A DNA stretch of 14,353 nucleotides from JBALVO01 sp036961445 (GCA_036961445.1 JBALVO010000096.1:1-14353); one strand, 5' to 3'; counted from the first letter of the stretch, positions 6,810 to 14,300 are shown. Notes: generated by a model from the letters alone, not told the origin. A program made the numbers and translations.

Positions 6810-8213
6810 TTAGCGAAACGGAAAGCCGCCGCCCGCGCCACCCGGGCCGCCCATACCACCGGCGCCGCCGGGCGGCATCATACCACCCAGGCCGCGCATC
6901 ATTTTCTCCATGCCCCCGCCCTTCATCTTCTTCATCATTTTTTGCATCTGCTTGTGCTGCTTGAGCAGGCGGTTGAGGTCCTGCACCTGGGTACCCGAGC
7001 CCTGGGTGATACGGCGCTTACGGCTGCCCTGAATGATTTCCGGATTGCGACGCTCTTTGGGTGTCATCGAGTTAATAATGACTTCCATGCGTGCGAACAT
7101 CGTCATATCAATATTTTTCTGTGCCATCTGGGCCATATTGCCCATACCCGGCAGCTTATCCAGCATGCCGGTAATGCCGCCCATGTTGTTCATCTGCTGT
7201 AGCTGGTCACGAAAATCCTCCAGATCAAACTTCTGGCCCTTCTTGACCTTGCGCGCCAACCTGGCGGCTTTTTCCTTATCTACCTTCTGCTCCGCCTCCT
7301 CGATCAGCGACATTACGTCGCCCATACCCAGGATACGGGAGGCCAGCCGATCGGGGTGGAACGGGTCAAGCGCCGCGATCTTCTCACCCACGCCGAGGAA
7401 TTTGATCGGCTTACCGGTCACCGAACGCACAGACAGAGCCGCACCACCACGTGTATCAGCGTCTACCTTGGTAAGAATTATCCCCGTGAGTGGCAGGGTT
7501 TCACCAAAAGCCTTGGCCGTGGTCGCCGCATCCTGGCCAGTCATGGCATCTACCACAAACAGGGTTTCCACCGGCTTCACAACTGCGTGCAGTTGCGCGA
7601 TCTCCGCCATCATGCCCTCATCCACCGCCAGGCGACCGGCAGTATCGACAATTAATACGTCGCTGAACTGTATCCTGGCATGCTCCAGGGCTGCCAGTGC
7701 GATATCCACGGGCTTTTGTTCAGCGCTACTGGGGAAAAAATCCACCCCCACTTCTGCCGCCAGGGTCTCCAACTGCTTGATCGCTGCGGGACGATACACG
7801 TCGACACTGACCACGGTTATCTTTTTCTTGTCACGCTCCTTGAGTAACTTCGCCAGCTTGGCAACCGAGGTCGTTTTACCTGCACCCTGTAAACCTGCCA
7901 TCAGGATCACGGCGGGGGGCTGGGTCGTCAGATTCAGACCCTCGTTGGCAGAGCCCATGACCGCTTCAAGTTCAGCCTGGACAATCTTCAGAAAGGCCTG
8001 GCCAGGACTCAGGCTCTTCATAACCTCCTGACCCATGGCGCGCTGTTTAACGGCCTCCACGAACTCCTTGACCACTGGCAATGCCACGTCGGCCTCCAGC
8101 AGGGCCATACGGACCTCCCGCAGGGTGTCCTGGATGTTTTCGTCAGTCAGGCGGGCCTTGCCAGTAACACTGCGCAGACTCAGGGATAATCGATCACTCA
8201 AACTCTGGAACAT
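6810..8213 (-). CDS. ffh: Signal recognition particle protein Ffh (SRP54 GTPase)
   Basis: GTPase that binds 4.5S RNA and signal sequences of nascent membrane proteins and delivers them to the FtsY receptor. 467 residues, longer than the 453 of E. coli. The N domain covers about 1-90. The G domain has the P-loop GLQGAGKTT (107-115), VSVDVYRPAA (135-144), DTAGR (190-194) and TKVD (248-251). The Met-rich M domain (about 330-435) has GSRKRRITQGSG, which forms the RNA-binding part. The extra length is a Gly/Pro-rich tail, about 448-463 (GGAGGMGGPGGAGGG). The ATG at 8211-8213 gives MFQSLSDRLS, as in the family. Transcription likely starts from the promoter at 8292-8320, leaving a leader of about 70 bases, and ends at 6730-6750. 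Confidence 0.98.
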   Translation of the reverse strand: MFQSLSDRLSLSLRSVTGKARLTDENIQDTLREVRMALLEADVALPVVKEFVEAVKQRAMGQEVMKSLSPGQAFLKIVQAELEAVMGSANEGLNLTTQPPAVILMAGLQGAGKTTSVAKLAKLLKERDKKKITVVSVDVYRPAAIKQLETLAAEVGVDFFPSSAEQKPVDIALAALEHARIQFSDVLIVDTAGRLAVDEGMMAEIAQLHAVVKPVETLFVVDAMTGQDAATTAKAFGETLPLTGIILTKVDADTRGGAALSVRSVTGKPIKFLGVGEKIAALDPFHPDRLASRILGMGDVMSLIEEAEQKVDKEKAARLARKVKKGQKFDLEDFRDQLQQMNNMGGITGMLDKLPGMGNMAQMAQKNIDMTMFARMEVIINSMTPKERRNPEIIQGSRKRRITQGSGTQVQDLNRLLKQHKQMQKMMKKMKGGGMEKMMRGLGGMMPPGGAGGMGGPGGAGGGFPFR

Positions 8214-8291
8214 GGGGTATCTCTCGAGGGTTTCTAGCCTAGGGCTTCGTCGCTATTGATTATGACAAGACAAGTCGGTACAAAGGGGCGC

Positions 8292-8320
8292 ATTATACGT
8301 TACCTGAGCCCAACCCCCAA
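8292..8320 (-). promoter_or_regulatory. Promoter of ffh
   Basis: On the minus strand a perfect -10 TATAAT (8292-8297) has a -35-like TTGGGG (8315-8320, three of six) at the ideal 17-base spacing. The bases after the -10 are GCGCCCC, a GC-rich discriminator of the kind seen at growth-rate and ppGpp-controlled promoters of translation genes. It points to ffh and reaches to within five bases of the ypjD start codon. Confidence 0.65.
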
Positions 8321-8324
8321 ACCG

Positions 8325-9128
8325 ATGCCAGTGAATATTCTCGCCCCAATCGCCGCATTGCTCTATCTGGCCGCTACCGGTCTGCAACTGCTGCATATTT
8401 CCCAGCGGCACCAACAAATAGATCGCGGCGTGATCGCACTGAGTCTGGGCGCACTGTTGCTGCATGGCTTCATTGCCTGGGACGGTATTATTGGAGAAAC
8501 CGGCGTCAGCCTTGGATTTTACAAAGTATCTGCACTGCTTTTCCTGGTCATCAATATCGCGTGTATCACCTCTCTGGCCAGGCGCCCGCTGCAGAACCTG
8601 CTGGTAGTATTGTTCCCCCTGTCTGCGCTGGCTGTATTGGTGTCTACATTTGCACCTGCCACAGCGCCGGTAGTGAGCAATTTCAGCGGCGGCATCTTAC
8701 TGCACATCAGCAGCTCCATCCTGGCTTACTCAGTATTGACCCTCGCTGCTTTCCAGTCTGCTTTATTGGCCGTGCAGGACCACCAGCTCAAGCATCGACA
8801 TACCCGCGGAATCATCCAGATCCTGCCTCCGCTGCAGCTCATGGAAAGTATGTTGTTCGAATTATTGTGGATTGGCGTAATCCTGCTCAGCATTGCTATC
8901 GCCTCAGGCTTCGTATTCATCGATGATATTTTTGCTCAGAGCCTGGTCCACAAAACCGTACTCACTATCATCGCCTGGCTGCTATTTTCTGTACTGCTGT
9001 GGGGGCATTACCAGCTGGGCTGGCGCAGCCGCACCGCCGTGCGCCTCACCCTGGCCGGTTTCGCACTTCTCATGCTGGCCTTCTTCGGCTCCAAACTGGT
9101 ACTGGAATTGGTACTGCAACGGACCTGA
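8325..9128 (+). CDS. ypjD: YpjD-type membrane protein, CcsA-like cytochrome c assembly family
   Basis: Inner-membrane protein of the CcsA/CcmF-related cytochrome c assembly family (YpjD branch), found next to ffh in many gammaproteobacteria; its real function is unsettled. 267 residues. About eight membrane segments can be read: roughly 5-24, 37-55, 66-84, 91-109, 123-150, 178-197, 212-227 and 240-262. Histidines possibly important for haem are His47, His127 (GGILLHISSSILAYS) and His209 (SLVHKTVLTIIAW). The ending SRTAVRLTLAGFALLMLAFFGSKLVLEL is typical of YpjD. I chose ATG 8325 because it opens straight into the first helix. An upstream extension to TTG 8256 or ATG 8262 adds charged, unconserved residues and spans the ffh promoter. 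No clear ribosome-binding site or promoter of its own is seen. The CorC-like gene follows by 82 bases. Confidence 0.88.
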   Translation: MPVNILAPIAALLYLAATGLQLLHISQRHQQIDRGVIALSLGALLLHGFIAWDGIIGETGVSLGFYKVSALLFLVINIACITSLARRPLQNLLVVLFPLSALAVLVSTFAPATAPVVSNFSGGILLHISSSILAYSVLTLAAFQSALLAVQDHQLKHRHTRGIIQILPPLQLMESMLFELLWIGVILLSIAIASGFVFIDDIFAQSLVHKTVLTIIAWLLFSVLLWGHYQLGWRSRTAVRLTLAGFALLMLAFFGSKLVLELVLQRT

Positions 9129-9210
9129 TTTGTATGCACACCGGGCTTGCTCCCATTGGGCTTTTTCTTCAAGATGAGTCCTGTTATCAAATACGGGGTT
9201 CATCTCTTAG

Positions 9211-10464
9211 TTGAACGAAGCACCGCTGGGTCTACTTTTCTCTATTCTGGCATCACTGATTGTTCTCTCGGGCTTTTTCTCCAGCTCGGAAACCAGCATG
9301 ATGTCCCTCAATCGCTACCGCTTGAAACATCTGCAGAACCTCAATCACCGTGGCGCCAAGCGGGCCGGAAAATTGCTGGATCGCCCGGATCGATTAATTG
9401 GTCTAATCCTGATCGGCAACAATCTGGTTAATATTTTCGCCTCAGCGATTGCCACGGTAATCGCTATTCGGCTGTGGGGAGATGCCGGCATTTTTATCGC
9501 CACCGCAGCACTGACCCTGGTGATATTGATATTCGCAGAGATTACTCCCAAGACCATCGCTGCACTGCACCCCGAACGGGTCGCCTTTCCGGCCTCCTTC
9601 ATACTGTTGCCGCTACTAAAACTGCTCTATCCCCTGGTATGGATGGTCAATGGGGTCACCAATGGCCTATTGCGTCTGATGGGCATTGATCCTTCCAAGC
9701 AAAGTGACGAGAACCTGTCCAAGGACGAGCTGCACACACTGGTGTCTGAGGCCGGTGCGCTAATCCCCACCCGCCGACGCCATATGATGCTGAATATCCT
9801 GGCGCTGGAGGAGGTGTCCGTAGACGATATCATGGTTCCGCGCAACGAGGTCTACGGCGTGGATCTGGACGATGAGGACGATGACATACTGCGCTGCATC
9901 CAGACCAGTTCACACACCCGATTGCCCGTCTGGCGCGAGGACATTAACAATATTGTCGGCGTTCTGCACTTGCGCAATATCAGTAAAGTTATCGATAAAC
10001 AGGGACTGGATCGAGTCGCACTGGAAAGGGAAATGGAGCCACCCTACTACATTCCAGAGGGCACCCCACTGAATACCCAGTTAATGAACTTCCAGCAAAA
10101 GAAACTTCGCCTGGCCGTGGTTGTAGACGAATATGGCGAGGTAATGGGTCTGGTGGCGCTGGAAGATATCCTGGAGGAAATCGTCGGCGAATTCACCTCC
10201 AATATGGCCGAATCCGAGGAGAGTATATTTGCGCAGCGAGACGGCAGCTACATCATTGCGGGCACGGCCACCATTCGCGACATAAACAAATCCCTGGAAT
10301 GGCGACTGCCCACTGACGGCCCAAAGACACTTAGCGGCCTGATTCTGGAATACCTTGAATCATTTCCCGACGCCAGCGCCGGACTTTCGATTGATAATTA
10401 TCGGCTGGAAATTCTTGAGTTGGAAGGCAATGTAGTGCGGGCAGTTCGGGCGCAGGCTATCTAG
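9211..10464 (+). CDS. CNNM/CBS/CorC-HlyC family membrane protein (YfjD/CorB-like)
   Basis: Inner-membrane protein of the DUF21 (CNNM)-CBS-CorC family, proposed to act in Mg2+/Co2+ transport or efflux; homologue of E. coli YfjD. 417 residues. The DUF21 membrane domain is about 4-160 with SGFFSSSETSMMSLNRYRLKHL (20-41), LIGNNLVNIFAS (67-78) and FAEITPKTIAALHPE (108-122). A CBS pair follows: 205-263, starting DIMVPRNEV, and 272-328, with VVVDEYGEVMGLVALEDILEEIVGE. A C-terminal CorC_HlyC domain spans about 340-412. The start is TTG at 9211, immediately after an in-frame TAG; the next ATG (residue 30) would cut into the first membrane segment. Only a weak GGGG lies upstream. Its stop overlaps the stop of the convergent DUF1289 gene by three bases (CTAG). 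Substrate is inferred only. Confidence 0.92.
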   Translation: MNEAPLGLLFSILASLIVLSGFFSSSETSMMSLNRYRLKHLQNLNHRGAKRAGKLLDRPDRLIGLILIGNNLVNIFASAIATVIAIRLWGDAGIFIATAALTLVILIFAEITPKTIAALHPERVAFPASFILLPLLKLLYPLVWMVNGVTNGLLRLMGIDPSKQSDENLSKDELHTLVSEAGALIPTRRRHMMLNILALEEVSVDDIMVPRNEVYGVDLDDEDDDILRCIQTSSHTRLPVWREDINNIVGVLHLRNISKVIDKQGLDRVALEREMEPPYYIPEGTPLNTQLMNFQQKKLRLAVVVDEYGEVMGLVALEDILEEIVGEFTSNMAESEESIFAQRDGSYIIAGTATIRDINKSLEWRLPTDGPKTLSGLILEYLESFPDASAGLSIDNYRLEILELEGNVVRAVRAQAI

Positions 10465-10652
10465 CGCAAACGAATCGTCGTTTGCGCTTCCATTCTTTCC
10501 CTGGCCAGACGCAACATTTCACGCTTCTGCTCGGCGCTCGCCATAAACCAATCGGTTATCTCATTGGCAGAGCGAAAACATCCGGTGCAGATATCATGTT
10601 CATCCAATAAGCAAACGGAAATACAAGGGGACTGTGGTTCTACGTCGCTCAC
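10461..10652 (-). CDS. Small DUF1289 family protein with four cysteines
   Basis: 63-residue protein of the DUF1289 family, whose function is not established. Its conserved core is visible: PCISVCLLDEHDICTGCFRSANEITDWF, with Cys10, Cys14, Cys22 and Cys25 in a CxxxC-x7-CxxC layout that suggests a bound metal or Fe-S centre (inference). The start is GTG (10650-10652), overlapping the stop of the gamma carbonic anhydrase gene as GTGA, with AGGAG about five bases upstream inside that gene. It is the last of six tightly coupled genes. Its final codons form the arms of a perfect hairpin at 10463-10488 and its stop overlaps that of the convergent CorC-like gene. Confidence 0.88.
   Translation of the reverse strand: MSDVEPQSPCISVCLLDEHDICTGCFRSANEITDWFMASAEQKREMLRLARERMEAQTTIRLR
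10463..10488 (+). terminator. Perfect hairpin at convergent gene ends, likely terminator of the CorC-like gene
   Basis: An 11-bp perfect stem (AGCGCAAACGA / TCGTTTGCGCT) with a 4-base loop starts inside the TAG of the plus-strand gene and is followed on that strand by the U-rich TTCCATTCTTT. The same bases encode the last residues (QTTIRLR) of the DUF1289 protein on the other strand. On the minus strand no T-run follows, so termination there is less likely. The T-tract is imperfect, hence moderate confidence in function; the palindrome itself is certain. Confidence 0.6.
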
Positions 10653-11173
10653 TCCTGCTCCTGCAACTCTGCGCTGAAACGCAGGGCGTTGCCCATATAA
10701 TGGTCGGCGTTGTGTAAAAGTCCCAACTGCTGTTCCGGAGATAATTGCGCTTTAATCCTCGCCGGAGAACCCAGCACCAGCGAACCGTCAGGTATTTCCA
10801 TCCCCTCTGTAACCAGGGCGTTGGCTCCGATCAGGCAACCCTTACCCACTTTGGCACCATTTAGCACCACCGCATTGATACCCACCAGGGAACCATCACC
10901 GATACTGCAACCATGTAGCATGGCGTTATGACCTACGGTTACATTTTCACCCACCACCATGGGAAAGCCCGGGTCAGCATGCAGTACGGTACCGTCCTGG
11001 ATATTGCTACCGGCACCAACCTCGATACGCTCCGCGTCACCGCGCAACACGCAGGAAAACCAAACACTGCTATTTTCATGCAGGGTGACGTTGCCAATAA
11101 CTGCTGCGTTAGGCGCTATAAAATGGCCGCTACCCACTAATTTAACCCGCGTCTCGCCGAGACTGTATTTCAT
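10649..11173 (-). CDS. Gamma carbonic anhydrase family protein (left-handed beta-helix)
   Basis: Member of the gamma-class carbonic anhydrase-like hexapeptide-repeat proteins (YrdA/PaaY group). These form trimers with zinc or another metal between subunits; whether this one hydrates CO2 is not known. 174 residues. Hexapeptide repeats run from about 18 to 140 (e.g. IAPNAAVIGNVTL, VVGENVTVGHNAML, IGDGSLVGINAVVLNGAKVGKGCLIGANALV). The three metal-binding histidines are His65 (TVLHAD), His82 and His87 (GHNAMLHG). Arg44 and Asp46 (RGD) and Gln59-Asp60 of the usual active-site network are also there. The ATG (11171-11173) has AAGGA six bases upstream and overlaps the stop of the Nudix gene as ATGA, so translation is probably coupled. 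Confidence 0.92.
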   Translation of the reverse strand: MKYSLGETRVKLVGSGHFIAPNAAVIGNVTLHENSSVWFSCVLRGDAERIEVGAGSNIQDGTVLHADPGFPMVVGENVTVGHNAMLHGCSIGDGSLVGINAVVLNGAKVGKGCLIGANALVTEGMEIPDGSLVLGSPARIKAQLSPEQQLGLLHNADHYMGNALRFSAELQEQE

Positions 11174-11787
11174 GGTTTTTCCTTCCAGTTTCTTTGTAAA
11201 TCAAAGCCGGCATCGTAGGCCAGGTTCGCCAACAGCGCCAGCACTGCCGCTGTCACACCCCATACATTGTCATCTCCAAGCTGGTAATGCGGTACCCGGC
11301 GCGTGTGCTCACCATCGAACATAGTCTCCAGCCGGAACAACTGCGGGTCGGCGAAAGTCTGCAATAGCGGCATGAACACGCTGTCGAACTCCCCGGTATC
11401 AACCACCAGGTCGAGCTCGGCGGGCACTTTGGCAACACAGGGATACACCTCAAACCCGGAGCGCGTTATCAATGGCGTCAACTCCCCCAACGGATGAATG
11501 ATGTCGCCTGGCAGGCCCACTTCTTCCATCGCTTCACGCTTGGCAGTTACCCAGGGAGTGGCATCTTCAAGCTCGCGCTTACCACCGGGAAAGGCGACCT
11601 CCCCCGGGTGTAGTGTCAGGTGCATAGCCCTGCGCCCGAGGATGACTCGTGGCTGGGCTTCGTAAGTGAGTGCCACCAACACGCCCGCCTGTTTGCGTCC
11701 GTCTTTGCCGAGCGGCTCATCCCAGGCCAGGCCATCCAGTGGCAGGCCTGCATCCAGACGCTGAAAAATAGCCGCGACCAGGCCCAT
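11170..11787 (-). CDS. Nudix hydrolase, CoA-pyrophosphatase (NudL-like) type
   Basis: Nudix enzyme likely to cleave coenzyme A or related dinucleotides to 4'-phosphopantetheine and 3',5'-ADP. 205 residues (E. coli NudL 192). Before the Nudix box is a UPF0035-like lead-in, VILGRRAMHLTLHPGEVAFPGG (48-69), characteristic of the CoA group. The box ends in REAMEEVGL (84-92), with metal-binding Glu88 and Glu89. The spacing between the GG and the RE is two residues longer than the textbook Nudix formula, as is usual in this subgroup. The start ATG (11785-11787) overlaps the stop of the YqfO-like gene by one base (TGATG), so translation is probably by coupling. Substrate is inferred from family; a nucleotide substrate cannot be excluded. 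Confidence 0.87.
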   Translation of the reverse strand: MGLVAAIFQRLDAGLPLDGLAWDEPLGKDGRKQAGVLVALTYEAQPRVILGRRAMHLTLHPGEVAFPGGKRELEDATPWVTAKREAMEEVGLPGDIIHPLGELTPLITRSGFEVYPCVAKVPAELDLVVDTGEFDSVFMPLLQTFADPQLFRLETMFDGEHTRRVPHYQLGDDNVWGVTAAVLALLANLAYDAGFDLQRNWKEKP

Positions 11788-12107
11788 CAGCCCGGTAGCT
11801 CCGTGACCAACTCTATCACGCTCCAGGCCGGTTCTTCGTAGGGATGAGCCTCCTGCATCGCCACAACAGCAGCCTTGATATACTGCTTGTCACACACCAT
11901 TTCCACTGCGTATTCATCAACCTGGGCCACCTCACCGTGCTGACCCAGCACGGGTGAACTGCCCGGCAAGGGACGAAACTGCCCCTGTCCCAATACCTGC
12001 CAACAGCAACTGTCGTAATTGCCAATACGCCCCGCCCCCGCAGCCAATACCGCAGATTTAACCGCTTCGAGATGGCTTTGAGGCACATAGAAACAGAGCT
12101 TATACAC
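11787..12107 (-). CDS. YqfO family protein (single NIF3-like inserted domain)
   Basis: 106-residue protein equal to the small alpha/beta domain found inserted in longer NIF3/YqfO proteins; as a stand-alone protein it is common in gammaproteobacteria, with unknown function. Typical sequence: KLCFYVPQSHLEAVKSAVLAAGAGRIGNYDSCCWQ (3-37), GQGQFRPLPGSSPVLGQ (40-56) and AHPYEEPAW (87-95). The His-Pro-Tyr-Glu motif and paired Cys34-Cys35 are conserved-looking. The start is GTG (12105-12107), directly after the tgt TAG with no spacer; a GGGG in the tgt end about ten bases upstream is the only ribosome-site candidate. It overlaps the Nudix gene by one base. No partner or reaction can be named from sequence. 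Confidence 0.88.
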   Translation of the reverse strand: MYKLCFYVPQSHLEAVKSAVLAAGAGRIGNYDSCCWQVLGQGQFRPLPGSSPVLGQHGEVAQVDEYAVEMVCDKQYIKAAVVAMQEAHPYEEPAWSVIELVTELPG

Positions 12108-13229
12108 CTATAAACCCCGCGCCTGTTGGCGATAAAAATCTTCTGCGAATTGATCCAAACGCTTATCCTCGATAGCCTGGCGAATAGCTGCCATATGCTG
12201 CTGGTAGAAATACAGGTTATGGATGGTATTGAGCTGCGAGCCAAGAATCTCGTTGCACTTGTCCAGGTGATGTAAATAGGCGCGACTGAAATTCTCGCAG
12301 GTATAACAAGCGCATTCCTCGTCCAGCGGCAAGGTGCATGTTTTATGCCGGGCGTTGCGCAGTTTGAGCACCCCACGCGAGGTGAATATATTGCCGTTGC
12401 GGGCGTTGCGCGTTGGCATCACACAATCGAACATATCGATACCGCGGCGCACCCCTTCAAGTAAGTCAGCGGGCGTGCCCACTCCCATGAGATAGCGCGG
12501 CTTGTCCTGCGGTAATATCGGCTGCATCGCTTCCAACACTGCCATCATTTCATCTTTAGGTTCACCCACTGACAATCCACCAATGGCATAGCCGTCGAAG
12601 CCTATCTGCACCAGGCCGGCCAGCGAATCCTCACGTAACCGGGGGTACATGCCGCCCTGAACAATACCAAACAGCGCTGCAGGGCTATCCTGGTGCGCTG
12701 CCTTACTGCGCTGCGCCCAGCGCAGGGACAATTCCATGGACACTCGTGCCTCAACCTCTGTCGCGGGGTAGGGTGTGCACTCATCAAAGATCATCACAAT
12801 ATCTGAGCCCAGGCTGCGCTGAATAGCCATGGACTTCTCCGGGTCCAGGAATACTTTGGAGCCATCCACCGGCGATTGAAATTTCACGCCCTCCTCCGAG
12901 ATTTTACGCATGTCACCCAGGCTGAAAACCTGGAAGCCGCCCGAATCCGTCAGGATAGGGCCATTCCAGCCCATAAAATCATGTAGATCACCGTGCGCCT
13001 CGATGACATCCGTACCCGGACGCAGCCAGAGATGAAACGTATTCCCCAGAATAATCTCTGCACCTATCTTACGAATATCACGGGGCAACATACCCTTTAC
13101 CGTACCGTAAGTACCTACCGGCATAAACGCCGGTGTTTGCACTGTCCCGCGCGGAAAAACCAGGCGCCCACGGCGCGCCTGGCCATCACTGGCCAGGCGC
13201 TCAAACTGCATATGACACTGCCGACTCAT
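12108..13229 (-). CDS. tgt: Queuine (preQ1) tRNA-guanine transglycosylase
   Basis: Exchanges the wobble guanine 34 of tRNAs for Asp, Asn, His and Tyr with preQ1, the committed step in queuosine insertion. 373 residues, normal for the bacterial enzyme. Seen: RRGRLVFPRGTVQTPAFMPVGTYGTVKG near the N-terminus, Asp95 in TDSGGFQVFSLG (general base), the nucleophile Asp268 in GIDMFDCVMPTRNARNG, and the zinc ligands Cys306, Cys308, Cys311 and His337 (CACYTC..NTIHN). The ATG at 13227-13229 overlaps the queA stop as ATGA and has AGGA seven bases upstream inside queA. An internal ATG at residue 7 is a less supported alternative. It is followed without any gap by the YqfO-like gene, not by yajC-secD as is common in other gammaproteobacteria. 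Confidence 0.97.
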   Translation of the reverse strand: MSRQCHMQFERLASDGQARRGRLVFPRGTVQTPAFMPVGTYGTVKGMLPRDIRKIGAEIILGNTFHLWLRPGTDVIEAHGDLHDFMGWNGPILTDSGGFQVFSLGDMRKISEEGVKFQSPVDGSKVFLDPEKSMAIQRSLGSDIVMIFDECTPYPATEVEARVSMELSLRWAQRSKAAHQDSPAALFGIVQGGMYPRLREDSLAGLVQIGFDGYAIGGLSVGEPKDEMMAVLEAMQPILPQDKPRYLMGVGTPADLLEGVRRGIDMFDCVMPTRNARNGNIFTSRGVLKLRNARHKTCTLPLDEECACYTCENFSRAYLHHLDKCNEILGSQLNTIHNLYFYQQHMAAIRQAIEDKRLDQFAEDFYRQQARGL

Positions 13230-14296
13230 GTACTGTCCTGCGCTCCTGGATTTGCGGTGATAAACATAGCGTCACCATAGCTGAAAAAACGATAGCGTAG
13301 CGCAATGGCCTGCTCATAGGCTGTCATAATAGAGCGCTGGCCAGCAAAAGCACTCACTAGCATAAGCAGCGTGGATTCGCTCAGATGGAAATTTGTCACC
13401 ATGGCATCCACACTGAGGAACTGGTATCCGGGATAGATGAAGATATCCGTATCGTCGCAATACGGTTGAATACGACCCGTGGCGCGACTCGCCGACTCCA
13501 ATGCCCGCACTGCTGTGGTGCCCACCGCGACGACCCGACCACCGCGCGCCTGAGTTGCGCGCACGGCAGTGCATACCGCTTCGTCAACCTCTACAAACTC
13601 GGCGTGCATTACATGCTCTGCAACATTGTCGGCCCGCACCGGCTGGAACGTACCTGCGCCCACATGCAGAGTGACCATGGCCCGCCGAATACCGCGCGCC
13701 TGTATTTGTGCCAGCAATTCTTGCGTGAAATGCAATCCGGCTGTAGGCGCCGCCACAGCTCCGTCGCGCTGGGCAAATACTGTCTGGTAGCGCTCCCGAT
13801 CAGCAAGTTCATCCTCCCGCTGTATATACGGAGGCAGTGGCATATGCCCAATGGCCTGCAGGATATCCGTCAATGGCGGACCACCGTCCGAGGAGATATG
13901 GAACAGAGCGCCCTCGCGTCCAGTAACTGTCAGTTGATGAAGGCCAGGTGGCACTCCCTCTCGCTCGCTGAGTAGGATTTTCGTACCGGCCCTGGGGGAT
14001 TTGCTGGACCTTATATGCGCCAGGGCCGTATGGCTGCCGGTTACCCGCTCCAACAAGATCTCCAGTTTGCCGCCGGTCTCTTTCTGACCCCACAGTCGGG
14101 CCGGTATCACTCGGGTATTGTTGAATACCAGCAGGTCGTCCGGACGCAGTAAATCAAGCAACTGCGTGAACTGGCAATGACTTATTTCACCGCTGCTGCC
14201 GTCCAGATGCAACAGGCGACTGGCACTGCGCGCTGGCAGCGGTTGCTGGGCGATCAGTTCCGGAGGGAGATTGTAGGTGAAGTCGCTGCGTTTCAT
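13226..14296 (-). CDS. queA: S-adenosylmethionine:tRNA ribosyltransferase-isomerase QueA
   Basis: Transfers and isomerizes the ribosyl part of S-adenosylmethionine onto preQ1 in tRNA to give epoxyqueuosine, the step after Tgt. 356 residues, the family length. Seen: MKRSDFTYNLPPELIAQQPLPARSASRLL-type N-terminus, VFNNTRVIPARLWG (57-70), GGKLEILL, DGAVAAPTAGLHFT (178-191), HVGAGTFQPV (211-220), VGTTAVRALES (258-268) and TNFHLSESTLLMLVSA (301-316). The ATG at 14294-14296 gives the family start. A frame opening at a GTG at 14314 would begin inside a terminator stem and is rejected. There is no Shine-Dalgarno: upstream of the ATG is GTCA and then the T-tract of an intrinsic terminator. First gene of the six-gene run; its stop overlaps tgt. 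Confidence 0.96.
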   Translation of the reverse strand: MKRSDFTYNLPPELIAQQPLPARSASRLLHLDGSSGEISHCQFTQLLDLLRPDDLLVFNNTRVIPARLWGQKETGGKLEILLERVTGSHTALAHIRSSKSPRAGTKILLSEREGVPPGLHQLTVTGREGALFHISSDGGPPLTDILQAIGHMPLPPYIQREDELADRERYQTVFAQRDGAVAAPTAGLHFTQELLAQIQARGIRRAMVTLHVGAGTFQPVRADNVAEHVMHAEFVEVDEAVCTAVRATQARGGRVVAVGTTAVRALESASRATGRIQPYCDDTDIFIYPGYQFLSVDAMVTNFHLSESTLLMLVSAFAGQRSIMTAYEQAIALRYRFFSYGDAMFITANPGAQDST

Positions 14297-14300
14297 TGAC

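Noticed and set aside
6814..6890. GC-rich repeat near the ffh 3' end as a separate repeat element
   Set aside because: It is the Gly-codon-rich coding sequence of the Ffh tail, in frame, with no unit repeated elsewhere in the window.
7033..8031. Open frame of 332 codons on the plus strand opposite ffh
   Set aside because: It is fully antisense to a well-conserved gene, its product is Ser/Ala/Thr-rich low-information sequence with no recognizable domain, and it has no sensible neighbour or ribosome site.
8256..8324. Earlier start for ypjD (TTG 8256 or ATG 8262)
   Set aside because: The added residues are charged and not part of the family, and the stretch coincides with the divergent ffh promoter.
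13385..13975. Open frame of 196 codons on the plus strand opposite queA
   Set aside because: Antisense shadow of queA; product is rich in Cys, His and Arg with no family features.
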